A stretch of DNA of 64,000 bases from Rhipidocladum racemiflorum (GCA_036346355.1 CM070570.1:46453592-46517591); one strand, 5' to 3'. Counted from the stretch's first letter, positions 10,228-21,100 are shown. Made by a program: numbers and translations. Notes: generated by a model from the sequence alone, not told the origin.

Positions 10228-11230
10228 GAATTATAATTTGATAAACTGGACCATGCCAGATCAAGCTTATTTGCTAGTGGACTTCTCTGTTGCGAGGTCA
10301 ATATGCAACAGTTGTACATATATTTCCTGGTTTCTGCGCACCGCAAAATGGGCAGCTATCCTTTGATTGAGCATTCAAGCATTATTCTGTGGAATGCTGT
10401 GGTTAACAACTTACTACCATGCAATCTGGAAATCATAGCTGCACCATCCTGGCCATATCTATGGCAGATGGATCGACTATTTGTGTCTATTTTGAGGAGC
10501 TGCGTGAGAAGTACCGACCTGCTTTGGTCCCTGAGACTCTTCAGTTTACTCGAAAGACAAAGAGTTGCCGATTTCAAAAGAAGAGGACAAAGAGCTGTGT
10601 TTCATGATTACCTAGTGTAATTTCTGTTCTGCTCAACTGGAACATATGATTCCTTGGTAGGTGTCGTTCGTTTGGTATCTTTGGGTCAGTATTTGGCATG
10701 CATCAGATTAGAAGCGTCGAGCTTATATATGCTTTCCTTCACATGATTAACTTGTCGAACGATAGATAGATGCAGGGACTAGGAAGAGACGAAGGGTACT
10801 TACTAAGGCCATCCAGGGGCCCTTTAATTACCTGATGATGATGATTTGTTAGCACTAAATTTTGCCGATGCATGGCATCCGCACCTAGCAGATTACATGA
10901 GTAACCGTGAGAGTGCAACGCTGGGACAAACACAGCCCGAATGCGACACGAATTTCGATTCCTTCGTAATCAAGAAACAGTGCGCGATTACTACATAAAC
11001 CGTGCAATGTCATGCTCGACGTGAAGTGAGATGTAGGGAGACAGTACGTACGCTACGACGGCGAAACCAAGGAGAAGGGAAAGACGGAGGAGCGGGTGAA
11101 AAAGCAGTTGTTTAGGACACTACACGTATAGGATGGTGGCAAACCACTAATCCCATGGCATCCATCCCATCGCTAGCTATTAGCCTTTCGGAGTTGCCAT
11201 CACAATCGCAAATAATAATCCTTTCACTAC
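10228..11230. other. No supported gene; possible exon-like fragment at 10419-10610
   Basis: A plus-strand open stretch at 10419-10607 contains a moderately protein-like segment (DGSTICVYFEELREKYRPAL, then VPETLQFTRK). It ends in a stop and is followed by ordinary non-coding sequence. I do not recognise the family and there is no promoter or second exon I can defend. The remainder to 11230 shows no feature. Confidence 0.3.
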
Positions 11231-11235
11231 GAAGG

Positions 11236-11258
11236 CGGGCGAGCGAGCGAGCGAGCGT
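11236..11258 (+). repeat. GCGA microsatellite
   Basis: A short run of GCGA/GAGC units. Confidence 0.7.
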
Positions 11259-11280
11259 AGGACAGGTGTTCCATCCCGCG

Positions 11281-11412
11281 ATCACTCAACCCACTCAGTA
11301 GTTAACTTCCATGAGAAATCGACGCGTGATCAACCCACTCAGTAGTTGACTTCCAAGAGAAATCGACGCGTAATCGACCCACTCAGTAGTTAACTTCCAT
11401 GAGAAATCGACC
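11281..11412 (+). repeat. Tandem repeat, three 44-bp units
   Basis: The core CCACTCAGTAGTTAACTTCC recurs at 11291, 11335 and 11379, giving a constant 44-bp period. Each copy continues with GAGAAATCGACGCGT or a variant. Confidence 0.9.
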
Positions 11413-12173
11413 TAATCAATAGTTCAAACCACACTCAAAAGGGTATTTTTCATTAATATAGAAACTTTTGTACCAATTATAGCCCCTCTACCTCTAGGAT
11501 GTAGAATATATGTCTTCTCACCGGTAGGACTAGCTATCGAGTTTAACCAGCTATTATTGAGCTTCTTTTGAAATTGAAATAGTTCAATGTAAAATCATTT
11601 TGCTTACTATTTAAATGTTTATTTGAAATTTGACCTAACGAGCCACTGTCGAGCCAAGCTTGATTTAACTTTATTCACTTGATATGAACTCATTTAAATT
11701 TTGAACCTATTAACTGCAGTGATCAAAGAAATTTGGATTTAAACCCTAACAAGCTTTTTTTTGCCGGCCCTACTCAATGCATGTATGTAGTTAATACTAA
11801 AGTATGCATTTTGATTAGGGTTGATTTATAAGGCTTATTTTTTTAAATGATCTTATCTACAAATATAGAACATATTTCGTATTCCAATACAAAATTAGTG
11901 TGATGCTCCCTCTATATATACCTCTAATAAATATCCATCTTTACTTTAGTATTAACTACATACATGCATTGAGTATAGTGCTTAGTCATATTCCCTCCAT
12001 TCCAAAATATAAGGTACAACCATCTCTTGGCAGATTGCAGTTTGGCGTCGCAGCTTTATCAATCGGCGCCTGTGGTAAAAGATCAATTCCCGTTAATCGA
12101 ATTCGTGGTGATGTAGAGAGATCCCACAGTTTATAGATGGCATGTGAGTTTGGTCGAATGGTTTGAAAATTTG
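11413..12173. other. AT-rich non-coding sequence
   Basis: No gene, LTR boundary or TIR recognised. Confidence 0.5.
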
Positions 12174-12297
12174 GAGCATCAAGTCATAGCAAATTTGAAC
12201 ACTTAGCTAACATTTAGAGCATCCAAGTCATAGCAATTTGTACACTTAGCTAAAATTTGGAGCATCCAAGTCATGGTAAATTTGAACAATCAGTGTT
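12174..12297 (+). repeat. Tandem repeat, about 2.9 units of 43 bp
   Basis: GAGCATC(C)AAGTCATAGC starts at 12174, 12217 and 12260. Each is followed by AATTTGNACACTTAGCTAA or a variant. Confidence 0.85.
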
Positions 12298-12340
12298 CGG
12301 GTGCTTGTGAGGTTAAGGGGAGAGGGACGCGTTATATTTC

Positions 12341-12456
12341 AAATGCAATTATACCAACACTACAGTACTAGATTATGAAAGAACTCCGAAGTTAAGCATG
12401 CTTGGACGAGAGTAGTACTAGGATAGGTGATCTCTTGGGAAGTGCTCGTGTTGCGT
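12341..12456 (+). pseudogene. Decayed 5S rRNA copy
   Basis: The segment matches plant 5S rRNA from its 5' region (ATACCAACACTA) through the internal promoter block (AACTCCGAAGTTAAGC, then GAGAGTAGTACTAGGAT) to the 3' region (TCTTGGGAAG, then CTCGTGTTGC). Most differences from the usual gene are C-to-T or G-to-A changes, as expected for a methylated inactive copy. The pol III internal control region is partly kept. No tandem 5S array surrounds it, so this is an isolated dispersed copy. It is not expected to make functional rRNA. Confidence 0.85.
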
Positions 12457-12483
12457 TAAAAATCGAAGATAAAACTCATTATT

Positions 12484-12520
12484 TAAGCGTAATTGGACGA
12501 GAGTAATACTAACTAGGAAA
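12484..12520 (+). pseudogene. Second, partial 5S-derived segment
   Basis: TTAAGCGTAATTGGACGAGA followed by GTAATACTA repeats the internal 5S block of the copy about 90 bp upstream. Only this part is present. Confidence 0.6.
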
Positions 12521-12574
12521 TTTAGAAATATGAGGATGTACCATATGTTTATTAGTGCTGAACCAATGTATGTT

Positions 12575-12779
12575 TTATGCATATCACAGACGGTTCTAGT
12601 CACGAACCGTCTATGATAATAGATTTAGAAAATTTGTCTGCGATGTGTTTTTTACAGACGGTTTAGAAACCGTCTGTGATATGCAACGATTATCACAGAC
12701 ACATAGTTACAGACGGTTCGAAAAAATCGCCTGTGATGACGGTTTTGAACCGTCTATGATGTCCTTCTCTGTAGTAGTG
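12575..12779 (-). mobile_element. CACTA transposon terminal region
   Basis: The right edge reads CACTACTACAGAGAAGG on the minus strand, starting at 12779, a typical CACTA terminus. Inward of it the motif ACAGACGGTT and its complement AACCGTCTGT recur in both orientations at least seven times, as expected of CACTA subterminal repeats. No matching left end was found, so this is a fragment or a short derivative. The bases after it (TTA) could be one TSD copy. Confidence 0.75.
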
Positions 12780-13378
12780 TTAGTGGAAGCTCGTTTTAAT
12801 TTTTCTGGTCGAAAAAAGTAATCTATAAACCTACATTAACATAATACCTCTTCGTCTAAGTTTATAAAACGTATTTCTTCTTAGTACATGAACCAAAGAA
12901 CATTGAAAATAAGTATATTACCCATACTTATTATCACCATGCACTATAATTAATACATACATGTAGATAATATAAAGTAGAGGTGAATATTTTTTAGGGG
13001 TATAGAGAGAACAGCACACTAATTTTACATTATAATATGAAATAAACTTTATATTTATAAATAAAATCATTCAAAAAATAAGTCTTAGAATCTTGAACAG
13101 AGGGAGTAACAATTTAAGACTGGTTTTCCTAAAAATTCTATTAAAACAAGTTTTTCTTAAAACTTATTTCTAACCAGTGAGATCCAGACAACCGCAAAGT
13201 GACTTTTCTCTATTCAATACAACCTGCGTAGGAAAATCTTTCACTAGATTAAAATCCTCTCAATTTCTTCTGTTTCTCTTCCATTCCGAACGGCCTAACT
13301 GTCATCTCACCTCTGTGGATGAAGTGTCGATGAAGAATTGGAGGGTTTTTTTTTTTTTTACTATTCTCAGTTCTTTTA
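12780..13378. other. AT-rich non-coding sequence
   Basis: No gene or complete transposon seen. Confidence 0.5.
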
Positions 13379-13606
13379 GAGTGTGGTTACTATGATGATG
13401 TTGAATGGGATGTGATGGTTTTATACCATTTAATTCCATTGTTTTGGGTGAATAAAATGGATCAGCATCTATAAGAAATATTTTTCATATTTGTATCACG
13501 CCATTTAGGATGTGATGGTTCCAATCAAAAAACCAAACACATAAATGATTTTTTCCTTTAAATTATTCTATACATGTATCACTTAGTATAAATAACCAAA
13601 CACACC
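13379..13606. mobile_element. Tourist-like MITE, copy 1
   Basis: A 228-bp element flanked by TTA (13376-13378 and 13607-13609). Its ends are GAGTGTGGTTA and TAACCAAACACACC, imperfect inverted repeats. Inside, GGATGTGATGGTT and ATTTTTCATATTTGTAT match the MITE at 15137. The non-coding, short, TTA-targeted form is typical of PIF/Harbinger-derived MITEs. Confidence 0.75.
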
Positions 13607-13629
13607 TTAGAATTCACAATCACCGGCGC

Positions 13630-13711
13630 TATCGAAGAGCCCCAATTCAAAATACCGAAGACATCAAAATTATCGAAGAGCTCCAATTCAAAATACCGAA
13701 GACATCAAAAT
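13630..13711 (+). repeat. Tandem duplication, two 41-bp units
   Basis: TATCGAAGAGCYCCAATTC followed by AAAATACCGAAGACATC occurs at 13630 and 13671. Confidence 0.9.
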
Positions 13712-13849
13712 TAACAACGATCCAAGACCGCTTGGGACGGGGATCTTACTTTGGATTCTAGCATTTTCTTCCCATTTTCTGGGACAGACAGGTCTATGTA
13801 TGACCTTGCTCTGATTTGATTCCCCTCCCATTGGTAACTAGGTAGAGCT

Positions 13850-14270
13850 GTGCATGATGTCGCACCGTGTGAAATTTGATCCGAGGTTCTTTTCGTAAAA
13901 AATGATATGAGGATCTAAGCGCAATTTTGATTTTCTCGAGTTTTTTGAAAATATGATGGGTAGGAGCTGTCAGCGAATTTTCGTAACCATGGGCCTTTTT
14001 TGCAAAAAAGGTGGAGGATGCGTTCGCTAATCTGCGAAACCATGGGTCCTTTTTGTAAAAAAAACAGTGGAACCTCAACGTAATTTCAGTTTTATCGGCG
14101 GTGTTTTTTTTTTAAAAAAAAAATAGGCTAACTAGGAGCCGTCGACAAATTTGCGTAATCATGAAGTTCTCTTTGCAAAAAAAAAAAAAAAAAAAAAAAT
14201 CGGTGGAGGACCCAATCACAAATCTGCGAAACTACAGCCCTGTTTGTAACAAAACCGATGGAAAGACTTA
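13850..14270 (+). repeat. Degenerate internal repeats (CTTTTTGCAAAAAA and GCGAAACCATGG)
   Basis: At least four diverged units combine 'GCGAAWYTNCGTAACCATG', 'CTTTTTGCAAAAA' and 'GTGGAGGA'. They include a long A-run at 14177-14199. Non-coding. Confidence 0.5.
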
Positions 14271-14398
14271 TCTGTAATTTTGAAATTGTTGGGGCATTTT
14301 CCAAAAATAGTGACGTGAAGGCCGTGGTTGCGCTCCATTAAGAAGGATAAGCACCAAAGTTTATGATTTTGTTGAAAAAACACACATATGTACTCTTA

Positions 14399-14702
14399 GG
14401 CTATTCCCAATGGGTAGTATCATACTCATTAATTAGATGCCACATAGGATTTTTTTATTGATGTGGCAAAGCAATAAATAGGAGAGAGAAAAAAGCTTTG
14501 GCACGATATCTTAGGCCATGGCACAGAATCTAATGCTCTGGGTCCACTTTCATAGACACAACATCACACCAATTAATTATTTTAAACATATAAGTATGAT
14601 ACTATGCATTGTAGAGAGTGTTTTTTCAGTGCAGTATCATACTTTTCATCCTATGTGGCATTCTTAGATATTGGAGTATGACACTTTGCACTGGGAATAG
14701 CC
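14399..14702. mobile_element. Tourist-like MITE (304 bp)
   Basis: Inverted termini GGCTATTCCCAATG and CACTGGGAATAGCC are flanked by TTA on both sides (14396-14398 and 14703-14705). Non-coding. Size and TTA target fit a PIF/Harbinger-type MITE. Confidence 0.85.
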
Positions 14703-14705
14703 TTA

Positions 14706-15133
14706 TCATTGTTCGCCAAGTGGCACGAACTGTATCAACTTCACTATGAATTCTAGATTTTCATCGCATGGACCAATACAGAATTGAAGACAGAGATATC
14801 GTGTCTCCTTTTTTGCCTTGAAGCAAGGGGGTCCATTCGATTCTTCTGTGTTCATTTATGTACGCCGCTTGGTATCAACGCAACTAAACTCAGCCCTTTT
14901 TTTAGTCCACATCATCTCTTCTTCTTTTTTCAAATTTTGCAGATTTAGTTCTCTACCCACCGTGGAAGGCGCTCCCGGAAGGTGACACATGTCATCTTTC
15001 GGCGCTTCTGAGGTTGAGGATAGGGTTAGATCTGCAAATTGTTCGTAGGGAGGCTAAATTTATAAAAAAAAACGAGACAAGGACTAGAAATGGGATGAAT
15101 TCAAAGCAACTAATGTTATACATCAATTACAGC
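14706..15133. other. Non-coding stretch without recognised features
   Basis: I see no gene or mobile-element end here. Confidence 0.5.
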
Positions 15134-15136
15134 TTA

Positions 15137-15361
15137 GGGTGTGTTTGGTTGGTGGAATAGGGTTGAATGAGATAGGATGGTACTCTACCATTTGGTTTTA
15201 TTATTTTGGATGAATGTAATGATTCAACATATATAAAGAATATTTCTTAGATTTATATTCCACCATCTAGGATGAGATGATTTCATTCAATTAACCAAAC
15301 ACATAATATTTTTAACCATTTTATATATGTATTATTTGGTACAAGCAATTAAACACAATCC
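15137..15361. mobile_element. Tourist-like MITE, copy 2
   Basis: A 225-bp element with TTA duplications at 15134-15136 and 15362-15364. The termini are GGGTGTGTTTGGTTGG and CAATTAAACACAATCC. It shares internal sequence (GGATGAGATGATT, ATTTATATTCCACCATC) and length with the MITE at 13379, so both belong to one family. Confidence 0.85.
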
Positions 15362-15437
15362 TTAATATAGTTTGGTACTTCTGCAGAGAGAGAGGGGGAG
15401 GGAGGATAAAATGAAGTGCGTGTACATAATAATAATA

Positions 15438-15674
15438 ATAACTTATATTATAGAGCCTGCAATCTGCGAGCCCTGGGCGTTGCCACGTCGGCATTCTTTG
15501 CGGCTAAGTCCTTCCGGTTTGCGCTACGAAAGAGGGAGATTAACCGATATATTCAAATAACTTATATTATAGAGCCTGCAATCTGCGAGCCCTGGGCGTT
15601 GCCACGTCGGCATTCTTTGCGGCTAAGTCCTTCCGGTTTGCGCTACGAAAGAGGGAGATTAACCGATATATTCA
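15438..15674 (+). repeat. Recent tandem duplication of a 119-bp unit
   Basis: The unit starting ATAACTTATATTATAGAG at 15438 repeats at 15557 with almost no differences up to 15674. It is GC-richer than its surroundings and contains CTGGGCGTTGCCACGTCGG. Open frames through it are by-products of the duplication, and I see no gene. Confidence 0.95.
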
Positions 15675-16587
15675 CAAGTCGTCCTTTTCTGTTTTCACTA
15701 GCCTGTCGACTCTATCCCTCTCTAGTATAAATTATGGGTACGATTATTTTGAGGTTAACCTTAAACTAATAAATTTAAAGTTATCTTTCAAATATGTATG
15801 TATCATCTTTTCTGTTCACCTTTTTCTTTCTTTTTCTCTAGTCGCTCCTCTCACCCCTTCTTCTCTCTCTTAACACAAAATTTTAAATTAAGAGCATTTA
15901 CACTCTGAAAATTTTAAATATGAAGTTTCAACATGAAAAATTAACTCAACAAAATTTAAATTGCAAAATTTTAAATTTGAAAGTTTCAACTCAGAATGTT
16001 TCAACCCGAAAAGTTTTTAAATAAAAAAAATTCCAACTCAGAAAGACTCAACACCAAAAGTTTTTAATAAAAAATTTTCAAATTAGAAAGCTTCAACTCG
16101 AAAAGTTTCAACTCAGGAAACTCTCAATTCAAAATCTTTCGGTTTGAAAACTTTTGATTCAAAAAACTTTTGGTTCAAAAAGTTTCAATGTAAAATTCAA
16201 CTCAAAAAATTTCAAATAAAAAACTTTTAAGTTAAAAAAATTTAAATAAAAAATATCAAATTATAAAGTTTCAACTTGGGAAACTTTCAATTTAAAATTT
16301 TCCTATTTGAAAAGTGAAGATTAAAAAAACTTTTTGGTGCATGTGCGCCTGGGTACAGAATGCGTGCTCGACTGGTACTCACCACCTAAACATCTTCCCA
16401 CATGAAAGCAACAACCGGTGCAGGTCCGCGCAGGGCCAATCAAACCGTTTTCGAATTGAAAATCGAGGTCTCGGAGGTACTGGTTTATCGCCAAAATCTA
16501 ACGAAAATCGTAAAAAATTGAAGAGTTTCAAAACCGAGCATTTAAAAAAAAAAGAGAGATTCAAAACAAATTCAAAGAAAAAAACGA
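15675..16587. repeat. AT-rich stretch with degenerate short repeats (GTTTCAACTC units)
   Basis: From about 15890 to 16310 many variants of GAAAGTTTCAACTC and AAAATTTTAAAT recur every 18-25 bp, a decayed short-period array. The rest to 16587 is non-coding. Confidence 0.5.
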
Positions 16588-16862
16588 ATATTGCTCGGTT
16601 TTCTCGAAAACCCATCGATTTTCTCGAAAAACAGATCGGCGAGTTGAACTGTTTGGGCGACTGGTTTTTGGAGAGATTTTCATCGATTTTTGTCGAAAAC
16701 CACTTGGTTTTCACCAGTTTTTGACTCATTTACATCGCACAAAATTTTTCAATTTTTTTTGAATTTTTGAATTTTGTTTAAGTCGAACTGGTTTACCGAC
16801 CAGTTTACGGTTTTGAACTGATTCGATACGATCGAAAACCGTGATTTTTGAATGATTTTGAT
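16588..16862 (+). repeat. Dispersed repeat, copy 2
   Basis: Second copy of the repeat at 6936-7197, in the same orientation. It contains GATTTTCATCGATTTTTGTC, GGTTTTCACCAG and TTTACCGACCAGTTT in the same order. Confidence 0.5.
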
Positions 16863-17259
16863 GATTCTTCTGCCTCCTGCGTGCGACACGCGTCACACGG
16901 AGAAGTGTGTGCGGCTTGTGCCAGGATATTGTGGCTTTCGTGGGTCAACGTGCTACGCGATTGAGCGGCCGCAAAAAAGGATTGCTACGGGCGACCGTAA
17001 TTTATAATTCTTTTCGATAAATTATAATTTTTAATTTTCGATAGGCACAATTTTACTCTCGCATCCGCAGACAAATGCGACGAGGAATGAAATGATCTTC
17101 CTTAGGTAACTTTTTTGCCACCTGTTATCCGGTGACCTTGTACTTCCCACCTCACCGCCTCATGCGACGAGATTTCATAAACAAAAAAACGCCGTCCATT
17201 TGTGTTGCAACCTCCTTTCTTCTTACAAGCGTGTTTGCTCATCTCAAATGCGTCAGTAA

Positions 17260-17609
17260 TCTCTACTATATAAAGTGAGCGTTTCTTCCCACGTCATTTC
17301 ATCAAAATTACCAGTTCTTCCATTCTTTAATTACTCACCTCTTTAATTAACCACTCCAGGTGTGGATAGAAGACAACACACAAGACCATTCTTTAATTAC
17401 CCACCTCTTTAATTAATTAACCACTTCAGGCGCAAGAAATGAAGCGTCAGAACGCTTCATTTACATAGAGATATAGAAATACTGCTTCAATAGTGTCCTA
17501 CTGTATAAGGTATTATTTGCACAACATATTTTCTTGTTTCATGTTATCGTAATAGCAGGATAGTCGTTCAAAATATAGATACCGTTGCAACGCGCGGGCA
17601 CCTTACTAG
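17260..17609 (+). mobile_element. Non-autonomous Helitron 1 (350 bp)
   Basis: It starts TCTCTACTATATAAAG after an A and ends ACGCGCGGGCACCTTACTAG before a T. Insertion between A and T without target duplication, a 5' TC and a 3' CTAG preceded by a GC-rich block with the GTTGCAAC palindrome are all Helitron hallmarks. No Rep/helicase coding is present. It shares terminal sequence with the two other short Helitrons here (17780 and 25842). Confidence 0.8.
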
Positions 17610-17779
17610 TCAAGTGTAAAGTGAAAGAAATGGACACTTCAGGCCACGCCTAGAAGAAGTTTTTTTCCCTCGATTATTGTGCGAATTCAACCGTTTCCTA
17701 TGAAATTCTGCTGAATTTATGTGAAATTTCTGTGTTCCTAGCAGGCCCGTAAGGAGAAATGTAAGTATATATATATATA

Positions 17780-18027
17780 CTAGTTATATGCCTGTGCGTT
17801 GCTACGAAAAACAAAATTGATAACGAAAAATAAAGATTAAAAAATAAAAAAAATACTATTTCATAAGATCAAACATCTATCTTTAACGCTTCATTTCTTG
17901 CAAAAGCTGGCTAATTAAAGCAACGCTTCGTTTCTTGCGTAGGGCAATTAAGCAGGGCAATTAAGTAGGGCAATTAAGCAGGGCAATTAATGTGACGTGG
18001 GAAGAAACTCTCACTTTATATAGTAGA
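17780..18027 (-). mobile_element. Non-autonomous Helitron 2 (248 bp)
   Basis: Minus-strand copy. In its sense direction it begins TCTACTATATAAAGTGAGAG and ends with a CGTAGCAACGCACAGGCA block followed by CTAG. The host bases are A and T. GGGCAATTAAG units inside are repeated about four times. It is much like Helitron 3 at 25842. Confidence 0.8.
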
Positions 18028-18045
18028 TATATATATATATATATA

Positions 18046-19794
18046 TGTTGAAACAACCCAAAATTTCAAAAGAATTTAAAAAAATTGAATTGCATTTGAA
18101 TTTTTGGTTTGAATTTGAATTTTGGATTTAAATCCGTTTTGCGTTGGGCCAATTTCCTTGCTTGTGGGCCGTTCGGCCCATGTTTCCCCAGCCTACTGGC
18201 CCAGCCAGCCGGCCTGGCCCAACCTCGACGGACCCGTCTCCCCTGCCTCCTGCTCTGACTCATTGCGCTCGCTTCGCCCAACGCCTCCGTGTCGCGCCGC
18301 CCCGCGCCGTCAGCTCGCCGCCTACGCCACCCTACGCCGCGCCCTCGCCGCCGCGTCCGCTCGCCGGTCGCCGCACGCATGGCTATAAAAGCCGCGCGAG
18401 ACCCCGCTGCCCTCCTCACCCCGCCTCGCTCGCTCAAGCCGGTGAGCCTCCTTGATAATGTTGAGCCGTATTACACCTTGTTAACCCTAGATGTAATTAT
18501 GCTGTTAAGTTATTTCAAATGTTTTAAAATGGAAATAAATGTTGGCGAGCCGTCGGCTCGACGTTTATGAAAGTGATACAGTATTGGGCTATCCACGATG
18601 TGGAATTGAGTCCGATCCCTGGCTGATGATTAATGCCATGGTTAGTATGGTGGCTGGTGCGGTTGGTACCAGATGGGCTTGTGAAATGTTTTAAGGCTTG
18701 ATCTTTGGCAATATAAGGATGATAACCCCCTTGAGCAAAGTAAATAACTTAAGATTTCTGCTCAACCATGAGTCGGATCGGTTGGTTGAACCGTTTTCCG
18801 ACATAGCTCATTAACGTTGTTCGTCCCCTGTGAATACTTACATTTGGTGGTACCATTCTCAGTGAGGAGAATGGGGAGCAGCATTGCCAGAGTGGAATGA
18901 CCGAAGGGTTTGGTGGAACGGGAATGAGGTGTCATTCGCCGATTCGCACAACGATAGGTACCCACTCAGTACTGGAGTGCGGTTTCTGCGTTGGCCAGTG
19001 GGGTCCCAAGAACAGTGGGTCCAAGGACCTATCGGGTAGGAGCTACCATGGGGATGTTCAATCAAAAGGTTATGATGGTCTCAGCCCTGCCGCATGCATT
19101 TAAATTGCATGTAAGTTCGCACGTGGTATTAACGGTCGTAGATATCTTGTGGATAAAGCTGAGCACCTCTGCAGAGTCTCTAATTAAAATGGTAACCGAT
19201 TACGCCGTGCTTCCGGTTAATGGAGCTAAGTTTGAATTGGGGTGACACCCGTAACTAAGCTCGAGTAATTTTGTTGAATTTGAGAATATGGTTTAGTGAT
19301 GTTGAACTTATGAACCCCCCCCCCCCCCCCGTTACTATTATTTATGGTTTGTGTTTCAAATGTAAAATGATGTTACAAATAAAACTGCATCCAAGTTAAC
19401 TTGTTTCATCCAAATTGTTATCCCTTGCATATAGTATTCAGTATATCCCTGTGCAACTTGTTGAGTACTTTCGTACTCACCCTCGCAAAAACCCGAACCC
19501 CCCTTTCAGAGTATGAAGAAGCTGGAGTCTACCAAGAATACGTAGATGGCAATTTAGTTTGGTTTTGAGTTCTTAGTCTTTTGCTCAGGCCCTGCCTGTG
19601 TGGTGTTTTAACTGTACTCTATTCGGGCCTCGCTGCGCCCTCTTTTGTAAAAACTCGGCTGTTAGGCCTCATATTCAATAAAAAGAGTTGGTATTAATTC
19701 ATTGTCTGGCAATGAGTGCTTGGTTACCGACAATTAATCTTTCTGGGTAGTTGTCGAGGTATTTAGACGCGCCCTGAAAAGACGGGCTGTCACA
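18046..19794 (+). mobile_element. Solo LTR of a gypsy-type retrotransposon (1.75 kb)
   Basis: It begins TGTTGAAACAACCC and ends GGGCTGTCACA. A TATA box CTATAAAAG lies at 18383 in a GC-rich promoter-like stretch. A poly(A) signal AATAAAAAG lies near 19676. The R region therefore appears unusually long (about 1.25 kb). It carries the shared CTTGTGGATAAAG with CCTCTGCAGAG block (19146-19180), the palindrome GAGTACTTTCGTACTC (19463-19478) and an AG at 19508. It sits between TA and TATG microsatellites, so the TSD cannot be resolved. There is no internal region or partner LTR. Confidence 0.7.
18383..18391 (+). promoter_or_regulatory. LTR TATA box
   Basis: CTATAAAAG sits within a GC-rich stretch about 340 bp inside the solo LTR, a plausible core promoter for the element. 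Confidence 0.65.
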
Positions 19795-19865
19795 TATGTA
19801 TGTATGTATGTATGTATGTATGTGTGTATGTATGTATGTATGTATGTATGTATGTATACGTATAC
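19795..19865 (+). repeat. TATG microsatellite
   Basis: About 15 units of TATG with one TGTG variant, directly after the solo LTR. Confidence 0.95.
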
Positions 19866-19990
19866 TGGTGTGAATGTTGAGAGGCACAAACCAACACAAA
19901 AAAATGACTGGGTAAAGACAATGAGAATGCAAAGGCAGGCGCACAAACAGAAAGACAACACATGCTCGCAGGTCCATAGGCTCCCTATAA

Positions 19991-20428
19991 GGGCCCATTC
20001 GGTAGGGATTTAGTTCCTATTTCTTCCTGATTTTATTTTGACTCTTTTTTATTTTGATCTTCTGAAGAATTAAGAGTAGTTTGAGGAACTGTTCGGCTAG
20101 GCGTTTGGGATTCTAGAGAGGGAAGAGAGCAGAGAGTCGAGGAGGAAGTTCGGCCATACCTTAGTGGTGGCTCTAGGCGGGGGTGGTAGTGCTCTAGTGG
20201 CTCTGCAGGCAGCACTCGAGGTCGAGGAGGGTCTCGGCGCAATGGATTCAGAGGCAGAGGTCGAAGGCTCGGGGTCGAGGAGGAGCTCGGCACGACGGAG
20301 TCGAAGGCTCGGGGTCGACGGAGAGGCGCTTAGGGTCAGCGCGACGAAGTCAGAGGCGGACGCAGTTCGGTAGAGCTTCGGCTTCTTTGGCCAAGAATCT
20401 GGGAGCCAGAGCTCTACCGAACGAGACC
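19991..20428. mobile_element. Harbinger-type MITE (438 bp)
   Basis: TAA duplications flank it (19988-19990 and 20429-20431). The inverted ends are GGGCCCATTCGGTAG and CTACCGAACGAGACC. The inside is GC-rich with repeated GAAGGCTCGGGGTCGA (about 20264 and 20305). There is no transposase. Confidence 0.7.
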
Positions 20429-20814
20429 TAAATCAAGCCTCGCAAGCATACATGATGGTTTCATCCTATGCCGTAGTTGCATTCTCTTGAATTTTTTTAA
20501 GCAATAAAAAATTACATAAATAGTATGCCAAAAAATTACATAAATATATATATCTGTGACCATTCCAAATGGCAACAGAGACTATGTCACCATTTGGCAT
20601 AACAAAATGTTATTATGGTGTCCAGCTAGGTTATCTGTCGCCGCTTAGTTTGGTGATGGAGACTTTGTAGATAATTGAAACGGCAACAGAGGCTCCATCG
20701 CTAATCAAAATGGTGACAGTGCCCTATAGATAGGAAAAAAAGAAAACCTTTTGGTTTTTGACGAAAAAACACTTTGGCATTAGCCATATGTGGAAACCAG
20801 AGGAAGCAGAGCAA

Positions 20815-21075
20815 AATAGAGAAATATTTTCATCTAGGGAAGAAGAGTCAAATCGGGCCTTTTCTATCACTTAACCATGGAATTCATTGTATGCATATAA
20901 TAAGGTCGAGTAATGTTTGTTGTTTGCGTAAACCAGATGAAGCTGGACATAGCAATTCATAATGTAGGTATGAATTACATGGCACATAGAGTTTGGTTCA
21001 TTACAAATGGCAAAATAGATGAACCATAAACATAAACTACAGCTAAGATACATATGTGCCTTTTGGAATTGAAAT
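20815..21075 (+). repeat. Direct repeat R1 (partner at 22470)
   Basis: This segment matches 22470-22785 at about 80% by eye, sharing blocks such as ATTCRTTGTATGCAT and TACATGGCRCATAGAG. With the adjacent GRF remnant it forms a duplicated unit of about 1 kb. Confidence 0.75.
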
Positions 21076-21100
21076 GAAGTTATGCTTGTTATCGTACACT

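Noticed and set aside
12356..12365. CACTACAG as the left end of the CACTA element ending at 12779
   Set aside because: This string is part of the 5S sequence (normally CACTAAAGC), and the flanking trinucleotides (CAA and TTA) do not match.
18041..19799. A 5-bp TSD for the solo LTR at 18046
   Set aside because: ATATA and TATGT differ, and both lie in microsatellites, so any match would be uninformative.
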